This document shows positions 41,951 to 49,305 of a stretch of 64,000 nucleotides of DNA, one piece after another. Source of the DNA: Cereibacter_A sp052244495 (lineage in GTDB: Bacteria; Pseudomonadota; Alphaproteobacteria; Rhodobacterales; Rhodobacteraceae); the NCBI GenBank assembly GCA_052244495.1, contig JBQPXH010000004.1, one strand, 5' to 3'. Within the stretch, counting starts at the first letter, position 1. Each line of letters starts with the position of its first letter. The position numbers and the translations under genes are program-made. The notes under the pieces are model-generated. The model did no database searches, was not told the origin of the DNA, and was given only the letters and a program-made list of their open reading frames with translations.

Positions 41951-42306
41951 CGGCACGGCGGCTCTTCCTTGTCGCGGCTCTTGCGCTCGCCCTTCCGGGG
42001 GCGGCGCAGGCGGCCTGCGTCAAGTCGAAGGGCACGCCTCTGCGCACGGACGAGGATCTGACCCTCGACTACCTCATCTGCAAGCACCGCGAGCAGGCCG
42101 AGGCGCTGGAACGCCAGCGCGTCCAGACGGTGCCGCCGCAGGACGAGACACAGATACCCGACGGCTCGATGGACGACCTCTACCGGCGGACGTCGCCCTT
42201 TACCGACCGGGCGCGGCGCACGCAGGAATCGCTCGATTCCATGGGTGACGTAAACACTCTGATGGGCGACCGCCTCAAGCTGCTCGAGCCGCGTCGCCTG
42301 CCCTGA
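41947..42306 (+). CDS. Small exported protein coupled to ettA
   Basis: I do not recognise this 119-residue protein. It has a clear Sec signal peptide (RRLFLVAALALALPGAAQAA, cleavage near residue 23), two cysteines in the mature part (VKSKG after C, and DYLICKH) that could form a disulfide, and an acidic Q-rich C-terminal half. The ATGA overlap with ettA indicates coupled translation. A strong hairpin follows. It looks like a conserved alphaproteobacterial periplasmic protein, but I cannot assign a function. Confidence 0.7.
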   Translation: MTARRLFLVAALALALPGAAQAACVKSKGTPLRTDEDLTLDYLICKHREQAEALERQRVQTVPPQDETQIPDGSMDDLYRRTSPFTDRARRTQESLDSMGDVNTLMGDRLKLLEPRRLP

Positions 42307-42309
42307 TCC

Positions 42310-42341
42310 GGCCGCCTGCCTCGCATTTGGCAGGGGCGGCC
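42310..42341. terminator. Bidirectional stem-loop between convergent genes
   Basis: The arm GGCCGCCTGCC is complementary to GGCAGGGGCGGCC, allowing a two-base bulge, around an 8-nt loop. It lies four bases past the stop of the exported-protein gene and faces the DUF2892 gene from the other strand. No long T-tract. Confidence 0.6.
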
Positions 42342-42425
42342 GCAACCCCGTTAGTCGCGTCCGCGCCGCGCGGAGCGGCGCGCGCCATCAGCCGAACTGG
42401 CAAGGCTCAAGGCGCATCTTGGCCG

Positions 42426-42629
42426 TCACTCGAAGGCGCAGCCGCTTTTCACGCCGAGTTTCCGGAACGCAATCGCGGCGGGACAGAACCCGGTGAAGGA
42501 TGACTGGACGAGGTTCAGCCCGATGAACACGGTGAACCAGACGAAGAGCGGAGACACGAGCATGGTGAGCAGCACGCTCAGAAGCACCATGCATCCGGCA
42601 AAGAACATCACCATCCGGTCGAGGGTCAT
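42426..42629 (-). CDS. DUF2892 inner-membrane protein
   Basis: A 67-residue protein with two membrane segments (about residues 6-24 and 27-44) and the DUF2892 ending GFCPAAIAFRKLGVKSGC with its two conserved cysteines. The same domain is the membrane part of YgaP, a rhodanese linked to sulfur handling, so a role near persulfide or thiosulfate is plausible. It is divergent from the DUF3309 gene. A candidate operator and promoter sit at 42662-42700. Confidence 0.85.
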   Translation of the reverse strand: MTLDRMVMFFAGCMVLLSVLLTMLVSPLFVWFTVFIGLNLVQSSFTGFCPAAIAFRKLGVKSGCAFE

Positions 42630-42661
42630 GCGATCGATTCCCTGATTGAGTTGCAGGGGCG

Positions 42662-42700
42662 AGACTAGCAGGCGATTACACCATATTCAATAATATGAAT
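42662..42700 (-). promoter_or_regulatory. Promoter with ATTC-N8-GAAT operator upstream of DUF2892 gene
   Basis: On the minus strand, TTGAAT (42685-42690) and TAGTCT (42662-42667) are 17 bp apart and could be -35 and -10. The dyad ATTC-N8-GAAT at 42685-42700 overlaps the -35. The dyad matches the operator reported for the sulfide-responsive repressor SqrR of Rhodobacter capsulatus. Confidence 0.5.
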
Positions 42701-42774
42701 TTGTCGTCAGGCAGGAACCGCCTCAGCCGCAAGACGTTGGCGCGGAAAGCCATATTCGGCCGGAGAGGAGCACC

Positions 42775-42933
42775 ATGACCGTGTCGACCATCCTTCTGAT
42801 CATCCTGATCCTAATTCTCGTCGGCGCCCTGCCGAACTGGGGCTATTCGCGCGGCTGGGGCTATGGACCTTCCGGCGTCGTGGGCGTCGTGGTCGTCGTC
42901 GTGCTGATCCTCATCCTCATGGGGCGGATCTGA
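42775..42933 (+). CDS. DUF3309 very short membrane protein
   Basis: A 52-residue ORF starting MTVSTILLIILILILVGALP, with a GWGYGPSG middle and a second hydrophobic stretch. It matches the DUF3309 pattern: helix, tryptophan/tyrosine/glycine-rich turn, helix. RBS GGAGAGGA lies 7 bases before the ATG. Function unknown; common in alphaproteobacteria. Confidence 0.75.
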   Translation: MTVSTILLIILILILVGALPNWGYSRGWGYGPSGVVGVVVVVVLILILMGRI

Positions 42934-43052
42934 CCGGCAGAACTGCGGGTCGCGAACGTCGGGCTCGGCGGCATGCCGACTCAGTTCGCCGCCGAATCCG
43001 GTTGCCCCATGACCATCCGCCGCATGGGCCGCAGGCGGCTCGCCGGGCGCTC

Positions 43053-43343
43053 TCAGACGAGCGCCCGGGCCTCGGGCGACAACTGCATCGTCGAACGGAT
43101 CTCGGCAGCCCATGGCTCGCCGATTTCGCCCAGTTTACGCCAGACCGCGACCTGCACCTCCGGAACATCCGACTTCGCCGCGGATTCGAGGCACCGCCAG
43201 TGCTCGACCGGCGGGTCGCCGTCGCAGATCGAACAGATCAGGATCTCGCCTGCGCCCTCGACCTCGACCGGCAGGCAGTCGTCCATGCCGCCGCAGAACT
43301 CGCACATCCCGTGGGCGCGGCTCATCAGGGTTCCCCAGGTCAT
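43053..43343 (-). CDS. PhnA-type zinc-ribbon protein (short form)
   Basis: A 96-residue protein with two zinc-type cysteine pairs, C14-x-x-C17 and C37-x-x-C40, and the block HWRCLESAAKSDVPEVQVAVWRKL, which resembles the corresponding part of PhnA proteins. PhnA proteins are longer; this one ends soon after that block. The name is historical and the role unknown. I use the ATG at 43343 (MTWGTLMSRAHGMCEFCGG). Lies between the DUF3309 gene and the cold-shock gene. Confidence 0.65.
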   Translation of the reverse strand: MTWGTLMSRAHGMCEFCGGMDDCLPVEVEGAGEILICSICDGDPPVEHWRCLESAAKSDVPEVQVAVWRKLGEIGEPWAAEIRSTMQLSPEARALV

Positions 43344-43594
43344 GTTCAGTCTCCAGAATGTCCTTCGGAACGACCCTACCGTTCCTCGCCTCGACTGCCA
43401 ATGCGACGTGCCGGCGGCATTCTGCCCCTGGCCGTGATTTCTGTTGTAAATGGCCACACTTCGGCCATACTGCCGCGCGCGACGTTATCTTTATCGACCA
43501 CTGTCTCCCTCGCCGGCAACAGTCATTCGATCTTGCCCTGACTGAGCCGAGCCGCCGCACTTCCGCGGGCGGCACATGAGAGAGGAGCATCACG

Positions 43595-43801
43595 ATGGCC
43601 AAAGGCACCGTGAAATGGTTCAACGCCACCAAGGGCTATGGCTTCATCGCCCCCGAAGGCGGCAAGAAGGACGTGTTTGTCCACATCACCGCGCTTGAGC
43701 GTGCCGGCATCCGCGGGCTGAACGACGGCCAGGCCGTCACCTTCGACATCGAATCGGGCCGCGACGGCCGCGAATCGGCGACGAACATCTCGATCGCCTG
43801 A
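43595..43801 (+). CDS. cspA: Cold-shock-domain protein
   Basis: A 68-residue single cold-shock domain. The RNA-binding motifs are KGYGFIAP (RNP1) and DVFVHIT (RNP2), so it should act as an RNA chaperone and transcription antiterminator. The RBS GAGAGGAG lies 9 bases before the ATG. A perfect Rho-independent terminator follows, so it is probably monocistronic. Whether it is cold-induced cannot be told. Confidence 0.95.
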   Translation: MAKGTVKWFNATKGYGFIAPEGGKKDVFVHITALERAGIRGLNDGQAVTFDIESGRDGRESATNISIA

Positions 43802-43820
43802 GCATCGCGTCTGATGCACG

Positions 43821-43848
43821 AGGGCGGGCCCCCGGCCCGCCCTTTTTG
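43821..43848 (+). terminator. Rho-independent terminator after the cold-shock gene
   Basis: Perfect 10-bp stem, AGGGCGGGCC and GGCCCGCCCT, around a CCC loop, followed by TTTT. Confidence 0.9.
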
Positions 43849-43929
43849 CATGCCGCCGCATGACGGTCGGCATTGCGGCGCCGCGCCATCCGACGCAGTG
43901 TGACGGCGAAGCCGGCGAAGAGACCTGCC

Positions 43930-44853
43930 ATGAACGAGACGGACTATCACGATCTCATCGATGCCGAGACCTGGCAGTTCATCCGCGACAGCGCCCGTCA
44001 CTTCCCGCCCGATGGCTCGCGCCTGCCGCTCGACGAGCAGCGGGCGCTTCATCGAAACCTCTGCCGCGCCTTCCGTGCCGGGCTTCCCGACGGTGTGACC
44101 CTGCGGGACGAGAGTTTCGGCGATCGTCCATGCCGGGTCTATGAAGGCCCGTCGGCTGCCGGAACGGCCCTGTTCCTTCACGGCGGCGGCTTCGTCCTCG
44201 GCGGCCTGGACGAGTCCGACGATCTTTGCGCCGAACTGGCCTCGGCCACTGGACTGCGGGTGATCTCGCTGGATTACCGGCTCGCGCCGGAGCATCCGCA
44301 TCCCGCGGCTTTCCGGGACACGCTCGCGGCTGTGAAAGCGGTCGCGCGCAGCTTCCCGGGCCCGCTCGTCCTCGTGGGCGAGGATGCGGGCGGCGCTCTG
44401 GCCGCTTCGGCCGTCCATGCACTGCGCGGCCAGGTGCCGCTCGCCGGTCAGGTTTTGATCTGCCCGCCGCTCGGAGGCAATCGGGATCGCGGCAGCTATC
44501 TCACCCATGCCACGGCGCCGATGCTGTCGCGGCAGGATGTGCTCTTCATGGCCGCAACCCGGCACGACGGGCGTGAGCCCGCGTCCGACCCCACGGCGGA
44601 TGCGCTTCGCGACACGGATTTCCGCGGAATGCCCCCGACGCTTGTCGTGACGGCGCAATGCGATCCGCTCACCGACGATGGTCGCGACTACCGGGATGCC
44701 ATCCGGGCCGCCGGCGGACGCGCCCGCTGGATCGAAGAGCCCGGCCTCGTCCACGGCTTCCTGCGCGCCCGCCACCGGGTCGAGCGGGCAGCCGAGAGCT
44801 TCGCCCGCATCACGCAGGCCGTCGCGACCATGGCCAGCGGCCGCTTCCGATGA
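43930..44853 (+). CDS. HSL-type alpha/beta hydrolase with Asp at the nucleophile position
   Basis: A 307-residue protein of the hormone-sensitive-lipase branch. The oxyanion motif is H84-GGGF, and the acid and histidine of the triad are present (D245 in AQCDPLTDD, H275 in GLVHGF). The nucleophile elbow, normally GDSAGG, reads GEDAGG with D152 where serine is expected; the codon GAT at that point is clear. The protein may use an Asp nucleophile or be inactive. It begins at the ATG at 43930 and is followed by betC at 96 bp. Confidence 0.85.
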   Translation: MNETDYHDLIDAETWQFIRDSARHFPPDGSRLPLDEQRALHRNLCRAFRAGLPDGVTLRDESFGDRPCRVYEGPSAAGTALFLHGGGFVLGGLDESDDLCAELASATGLRVISLDYRLAPEHPHPAAFRDTLAAVKAVARSFPGPLVLVGEDAGGALAASAVHALRGQVPLAGQVLICPPLGGNRDRGSYLTHATAPMLSRQDVLFMAATRHDGREPASDPTADALRDTDFRGMPPTLVVTAQCDPLTDDGRDYRDAIRAAGGRARWIEEPGLVHGFLRARHRVERAAESFARITQAVATMASGRFR

Positions 44854-44949
44854 GCAGACGGGCAAACCTGTCGCCAACAGGTCGCCCTCGGAACAGACGG
44901 ACCGCCCCTGCCGGGGCAGGACGGTGTCCGATACTGCGAGAAGGTCCCC

Positions 44950-46455
44950 ATGACGAAGCCCAACATCCTTATCCTGATGGTCGATCAGCTCAACGGGACG
45001 CTCTTTCCCGACGGCCCGGCGGAGTGGCTGCACGCGCCGAACCTGAAGCGGCTCGCCGAGCGCTCGGTCCGGTTCGCGAACAGTTATACGGCAAGCCCGC
45101 TCTGCGCCCCGGCCCGCGCCTCGTTCATGTCGGGGCAGCTGCCCTCGCGCACCCGGGTCTACGACAACGCCGCCGAATTCGCGTCGGACATCCCGACCTT
45201 TGCCCATCATCTGCGGCGGGCGGGCTATCAGACGACACTATCGGGAAAGATGCATTTCGTGGGGCCCGATCAGCTTCACGGTTTCGAGGAGCGGCTGACC
45301 ACCGACATCTATCCCGCGGATTTCGGCTGGACCCCGGATTACCGCAAGCCCGGCGAGCGCATCGACTGGTGGTATCACAACCTTGGTTCGGTCACGGGCG
45401 CGGGCGTGGCCGAGATCACAAACCAACTGGAGTACGATGATGACGTCGCTCATCAGGCGATCCAGAAGCTCTACGACCTGTCGCGCGGCCTGGACGCGCG
45501 GCCCTGGTGCCTGACGGTCAGCTTCACACATCCGCACGATCCCTTCGTCGCGCGCCGGAAGTACTGGGACCTCTACGACAATCATCCAATGCTGGAGCCG
45601 CCGGAGGCCCTGCCCTACGAGGCGCAGGACAGCCACTCCCGTCGCCTGATGGACGCCTGCGACTTCAAGGCCTTCGACATCACACCCGAGGATGTGCGCC
45701 GCGCCCGGCAGGGCTATTTCGCCAACATCTCCTATGTCGACGACAAGATCGGCGAGATCCTCGCCGTGCTTGAAGCGTCGCGACAGGAGGCGATTGTGGT
45801 CTTCGTCTCGGATCACGGCGAAATGCTGGGCGAGCGCGGCCTCTGGTTCAAGATGAGCTTCTTCGAGGGGTCGGCGCGGGTGCCGCTGATGATCGCCGCG
45901 CCCGGCCTGCCTGCGGGACGGATCGCACGGCCGGTCTCGACGATCGACGTCACGCCCACGCTCTGTGCGCTTGCAGGGATCGACATGGCCGAGATCATGC
46001 CCTGGACCGACGGCATGAGCCTCGTGCCGCTGGCGGAGGGCACCCGCCGATCGGAACCGGTCCTCATGGAGTATGCCGCCGAAGGATCCGTCGCGCCGCT
46101 GGTTGCCGTTCGCGACGGACGGTGGAAGTATGTCCGGTGCCTTGCCGATCCCGAACAACTGTTCGACGTCGAGGCCGATCCCGGCGAGCGGTGCGATCTT
46201 GCGGCCGAACCGTCCCATGCCGAGACCCTCGCCCGCCTGCGCGCCATGTCGGAGGCCCGCTGGAACCTCGACGCCTTCGACGCTGCCGTGCGCGAGAGCC
46301 AGGCCCGGCGCTGGGTGGTCTACGAGGCGCTGCGGCAGGGCGGCTATTACCCGTGGGACTACCAGCCGCTGCAGAAGGCGTCCGAGCGCTACATGCGCAA
46401 CCACATGGACCTGAACGTGCTCGAGGAGAACAAGCGCTTCCCGCGCGGCGAATGA
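44950..46455 (+). CDS. betC: Choline-sulfatase BetC
   Basis: Hydrolyses choline O-sulfate to choline and sulfate. The 501-residue product has the sulfatase motif C52-A-P-A-R56, where Cys becomes formylglycine, the metal-site block NILILMVDQLNG, and the later VSDHGEMLGERGLW. The C-terminal region with DVEADPGERCDLA and the choline-sulfatase tail (YEALRQGGYYPWDYQP) separate it from other sulfatases. No signal peptide, so cytoplasmic. The usual betIBA neighbours are absent here, and the choline transporter is not seen. Confidence 0.93.
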   Translation: MTKPNILILMVDQLNGTLFPDGPAEWLHAPNLKRLAERSVRFANSYTASPLCAPARASFMSGQLPSRTRVYDNAAEFASDIPTFAHHLRRAGYQTTLSGKMHFVGPDQLHGFEERLTTDIYPADFGWTPDYRKPGERIDWWYHNLGSVTGAGVAEITNQLEYDDDVAHQAIQKLYDLSRGLDARPWCLTVSFTHPHDPFVARRKYWDLYDNHPMLEPPEALPYEAQDSHSRRLMDACDFKAFDITPEDVRRARQGYFANISYVDDKIGEILAVLEASRQEAIVVFVSDHGEMLGERGLWFKMSFFEGSARVPLMIAAPGLPAGRIARPVSTIDVTPTLCALAGIDMAEIMPWTDGMSLVPLAEGTRRSEPVLMEYAAEGSVAPLVAVRDGRWKYVRCLADPEQLFDVEADPGERCDLAAEPSHAETLARLRAMSEARWNLDAFDAAVRESQARRWVVYEALRQGGYYPWDYQPLQKASERYMRNHMDLNVLEENKRFPRGE

Positions 46456-46470
46456 GGCGGCTGCGGATCA

Positions 46471-46523
46471 TTCCGCGGCAGCGCCGCGCGCGGGGGTTCG
46501 ATGCCCCCGCGGGCGGCACCTCC
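46471..46523. repeat. Hairpin repeat, copy C
   Basis: Third copy of the hairpin element (others at 12874-12924 and 38881-38933), starting TTCCGCGGCAGC, arms GCCGCGCGC and GCGGGCGGC, loop GTTCGATG. It sits between the convergent betC and lipocalin genes, where it could end both transcripts. Confidence 0.85.
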
Positions 46524-46539
46524 GGCTCGTGCGTCGGGA

Positions 46540-47100
46540 CTACTTGACCCAGGCGCCCGACGTGATCGGCTGCGTTCGCATCCACGGCCGACCGGTGCGC
46601 TCGAGCGCGGCCGGATCGTATCCGCTCCGCTCGAAAAGGTCGCGGGCCGCACGCAGCTCCTCCGGCCCGATCTCGGCATCGCGGTGCAGCACCCAGCCGG
46701 CGATGCGGGTCGGTGTCCCGACCACGAGGGTTCGGCCGTCGCGCGACTGGCCAAGGATCCAGTAGTCGCCGCCGAAGGGCACGCCCTGCAGGTTCACCGT
46801 CAGCCTGCCGGGCGCGACCACCTGCGCCGTCCCAGAAATCTCACGCAGGGTGTCGCCGACCCGGCAGCGGTTCGTGAGCGCGATGCGCCCGTCCGGCAGC
46901 GGTCTATACTCGGCCGTGGTGCCCGTGCAGCCCTTCTGGAACGGGGCGGGATAGCTCGCCACCTCATACCAGCGGCCCGCGATATCGACCGGCTGCACCG
47001 TCGGATCGAGGAAGAAGGGCGCCCCCAGCCAGCGCGACGAGGGCACATGCCGCTCGCAGGCCACCAGCGCGAGAAGGGCGAGCAGGGCCACAGCTTTCAT
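46540..47100 (-). CDS. blc: Bacterial lipocalin (Blc-type lipoprotein)
   Basis: A 186-residue lipocalin. The N-terminal signal ends with the lipobox LVAC, so it should be lipidated. The lipocalin motif is GRWYEVASYPAPFQ, and the C-terminal conserved region includes GWVLHRDAEIGPEELRA. The family binds fatty acids or lysophospholipids at the outer membrane; the ligand here is unknown. It lies 75 bp downstream of the M3 peptidase gene on the same strand. Confidence 0.9.
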   Translation of the reverse strand: MKAVALLALLALVACERHVPSSRWLGAPFFLDPTVQPVDIAGRWYEVASYPAPFQKGCTGTTAEYRPLPDGRIALTNRCRVGDTLREISGTAQVVAPGRLTVNLQGVPFGGDYWILGQSRDGRTLVVGTPTRIAGWVLHRDAEIGPEELRAARDLFERSGYDPAALERTGRPWMRTQPITSGAWVK

Positions 47101-47175
47101 CCGGATCTCCCTTGTCCAGTTGTCGCATCCCTGAGGCCCGGCATCAGCGCCGCGCCCCGTCTCCACCACCCGCAG

Positions 47176-49194
47176 TCACGCGGCGTCGAGCAGGCCCCTG
47201 CCCCGCAGCAGCGCCTCCACACCCGGCATCCGGCCGCGGAAGGCGGTGTAGAGCGCCTCCGCCTCCTCCGACCCGCCCGCCGAGAGCACATGCCGCTCGA
47301 GCTTGCGCGCCATCCCGGGATCGAAGGCGCCGCCCGCCTCCTCGAAGGCCGCGAAGGCGTCCGCATCCATGACTTCGGACCACATGTAACTGTAATAGCC
47401 CGCGGAATAGCCGTCGCCAGAGAAGACATGCGCGAAATGCGGCGTCGCATGGCGCATCCGGATCGCCTTCGGCATCCCGAGCCCCTCCAGCACCTCCGCC
47501 TGCTTTGCCATCGGATCGGCCGGCGGCGCGCCCTCGTGGAACGCCAGATCCACCATGGCCGACGAGATGAACTCGACCGTCGCGAAGCCCTGATCGTAGG
47601 TCGAGGCCGCAAGCAGCCGCTCGCGCATCTCGGCCGGCATCGGAGCCCCGGTCTGCCAGTGCCGCGCATGGGCCTCCAGCACCTCCGGCACCTCGAGCCA
47701 GTGCTCGTAGAGCTGGCTCGGCAGCTCCACGAAGTCGCGGGCGACCGAGGTGCCCGAGATGAAGCCGTAGGTCACGTCCGACAGCATCTGGTGCAGCGCA
47801 TGTCCAAACTCGTGGAAGAGCGTGCGCGCATCGTCCCAGGACAGGAGCGCGGGCTCGCCCTTGGCGAAGTTGCAGACATTGACCACGATGGGCCGCACCT
47901 CTCCGCCGAGCTTGCGCTGCCCGCGCATGGTCGAGCACCAGGCGCCCGACCGTTTCGAGGACCGCGCGAAATAGTCGCCGAGGAACACCGCCATGTGCCG
48001 CCCCTCGCGCGTGACTTCCCAGGCCCGCACGTCGGGGTGATAGAGCGGCACGTCGAGCGGCCGGAACTCCAGCCCGAACAGACGCTGCGCGCAGTCGAAG
48101 GCCGCCTCGATCATCCGGTCGAGCGGCAGGTAGGGCTTCAGTGCCGCCTCGTCGAGATCGAACTCGGCCGCGCGGCGCTTCTCGGAATAGTAGCGCCAGT
48201 CCCAGGGCTCGAGATCGCCGTTGATCCCGTCGCGGTGCATCATCGCCTCGAGCACCGCCCGGTCCGCCTCGGCGCGGGCCTTGGCGGGCGCCCAGACCCG
48301 CAGCAGCAGCTCGCGCACCGCCTCCGGCGTCTTGGCCATCTCGGTCTCGAGCTTGTAGGAGGCGAAGTCAGGATAGCCCAGAAGCTGCGCCCGCTCGGAC
48401 CGCAGCGCGAGGATTTCAGCCGCAACCGCGCGGTTGTCCGTGGCATTCCCGTTCGCGCCACGAGCGACCCAGGCCTCGTAGGCCCGCCGCCGCAGCTCCC
48501 GCCGGGGCGAGAACTGCAGGAAGGGCACGATCAGCGAGCGGTTGAGCGTGACCACCGGCCCTCCGGCGCCGCGCTCGGCTCCCGCCGCCCGCGCGGTCTC
48601 GATGACGAAATCGGGCAGCCCCTCCAGATCCTCCTCGGCGAGCGGCATCATCCAGTCGCGCTCATCGGCCAGCAGGTTCTGCGAGAAGGTCGTGCCCAGC
48701 ACCGCAAGCCGCGCCTTGACCGCTGTCAACTTCTCGGCCTCGGCCCCCTCCAGCTCGGCGCCCGAGCGCACGAACATGCGCCGGTAAAGCAACAGCACCC
48801 GCTCCTGCTCGGGCGACAGGCCGAGCCCCGCGCGCCCCTGCCAGAGCGTCTCGATCCGCCGGAAGAGCGGGCGGTTGTTCACGATCTCGGAGGAGAAGGC
48901 CGACATCTTCGGCGCAAGCTCGCGCTGCAGCGCCTCCCGCGCCTCGTTGCTGTCGGCGCCGGCGAGGTTGTAGAACACCCCCGCCACCCGATCGAGCGTC
49001 TCCTCGGCCAGTTCCAGCGCCTCGATGGTGTTCGCGAAGCCGGGCGCCTCGGGATTGTCCGCGATGGCCGCGATGGCCCGGCGCGCCTCGGCCAGTCCCT
49101 CCTCGATGGCGGGACCGAACTGCTCGTCCAGGATGTCGGCGAAGGGCGGCAGGGCAAAGGGCGTGGCCCAGGGGGTGAGCAGCGGATTGGTCAT
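47176..49194 (-). CDS. M3-family metallopeptidase (oligopeptidase A/Dcp type)
   Basis: A 672-residue zinc peptidase. The catalytic motif is HEFGH at 461-465, with the family block around LFHEFGHALHQML and FVELPSQLYEHW (third ligand glutamate in VELPS). No signal peptide, so cytoplasmic, degrading signal peptides or short peptides. Both PrlC and Dcp share this fold and the sequence does not separate them cleanly. The moeB-like gene is on the same strand upstream, 111 bp away. Confidence 0.9.
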   Translation of the reverse strand: MTNPLLTPWATPFALPPFADILDEQFGPAIEEGLAEARRAIAAIADNPEAPGFANTIEALELAEETLDRVAGVFYNLAGADSNEAREALQRELAPKMSAFSSEIVNNRPLFRRIETLWQGRAGLGLSPEQERVLLLYRRMFVRSGAELEGAEAEKLTAVKARLAVLGTTFSQNLLADERDWMMPLAEEDLEGLPDFVIETARAAGAERGAGGPVVTLNRSLIVPFLQFSPRRELRRRAYEAWVARGANGNATDNRAVAAEILALRSERAQLLGYPDFASYKLETEMAKTPEAVRELLLRVWAPAKARAEADRAVLEAMMHRDGINGDLEPWDWRYYSEKRRAAEFDLDEAALKPYLPLDRMIEAAFDCAQRLFGLEFRPLDVPLYHPDVRAWEVTREGRHMAVFLGDYFARSSKRSGAWCSTMRGQRKLGGEVRPIVVNVCNFAKGEPALLSWDDARTLFHEFGHALHQMLSDVTYGFISGTSVARDFVELPSQLYEHWLEVPEVLEAHARHWQTGAPMPAEMRERLLAASTYDQGFATVEFISSAMVDLAFHEGAPPADPMAKQAEVLEGLGMPKAIRMRHATPHFAHVFSGDGYSAGYYSYMWSEVMDADAFAAFEEAGGAFDPGMARKLERHVLSAGGSEEAEALYTAFRGRMPGVEALLRGRGLLDAA

Positions 49195-49305
49195 GGCGGG
49201 TCTCCTTCGCCTTCAAGGCTAGGGCGCGACCTGCCCGCCGTCCATCCCTGCCGATCAGGCGGCTGTGTCCCGTGGCCAGTCAGCCGGCCCTGCCTGCCCC
49301 GCCGA

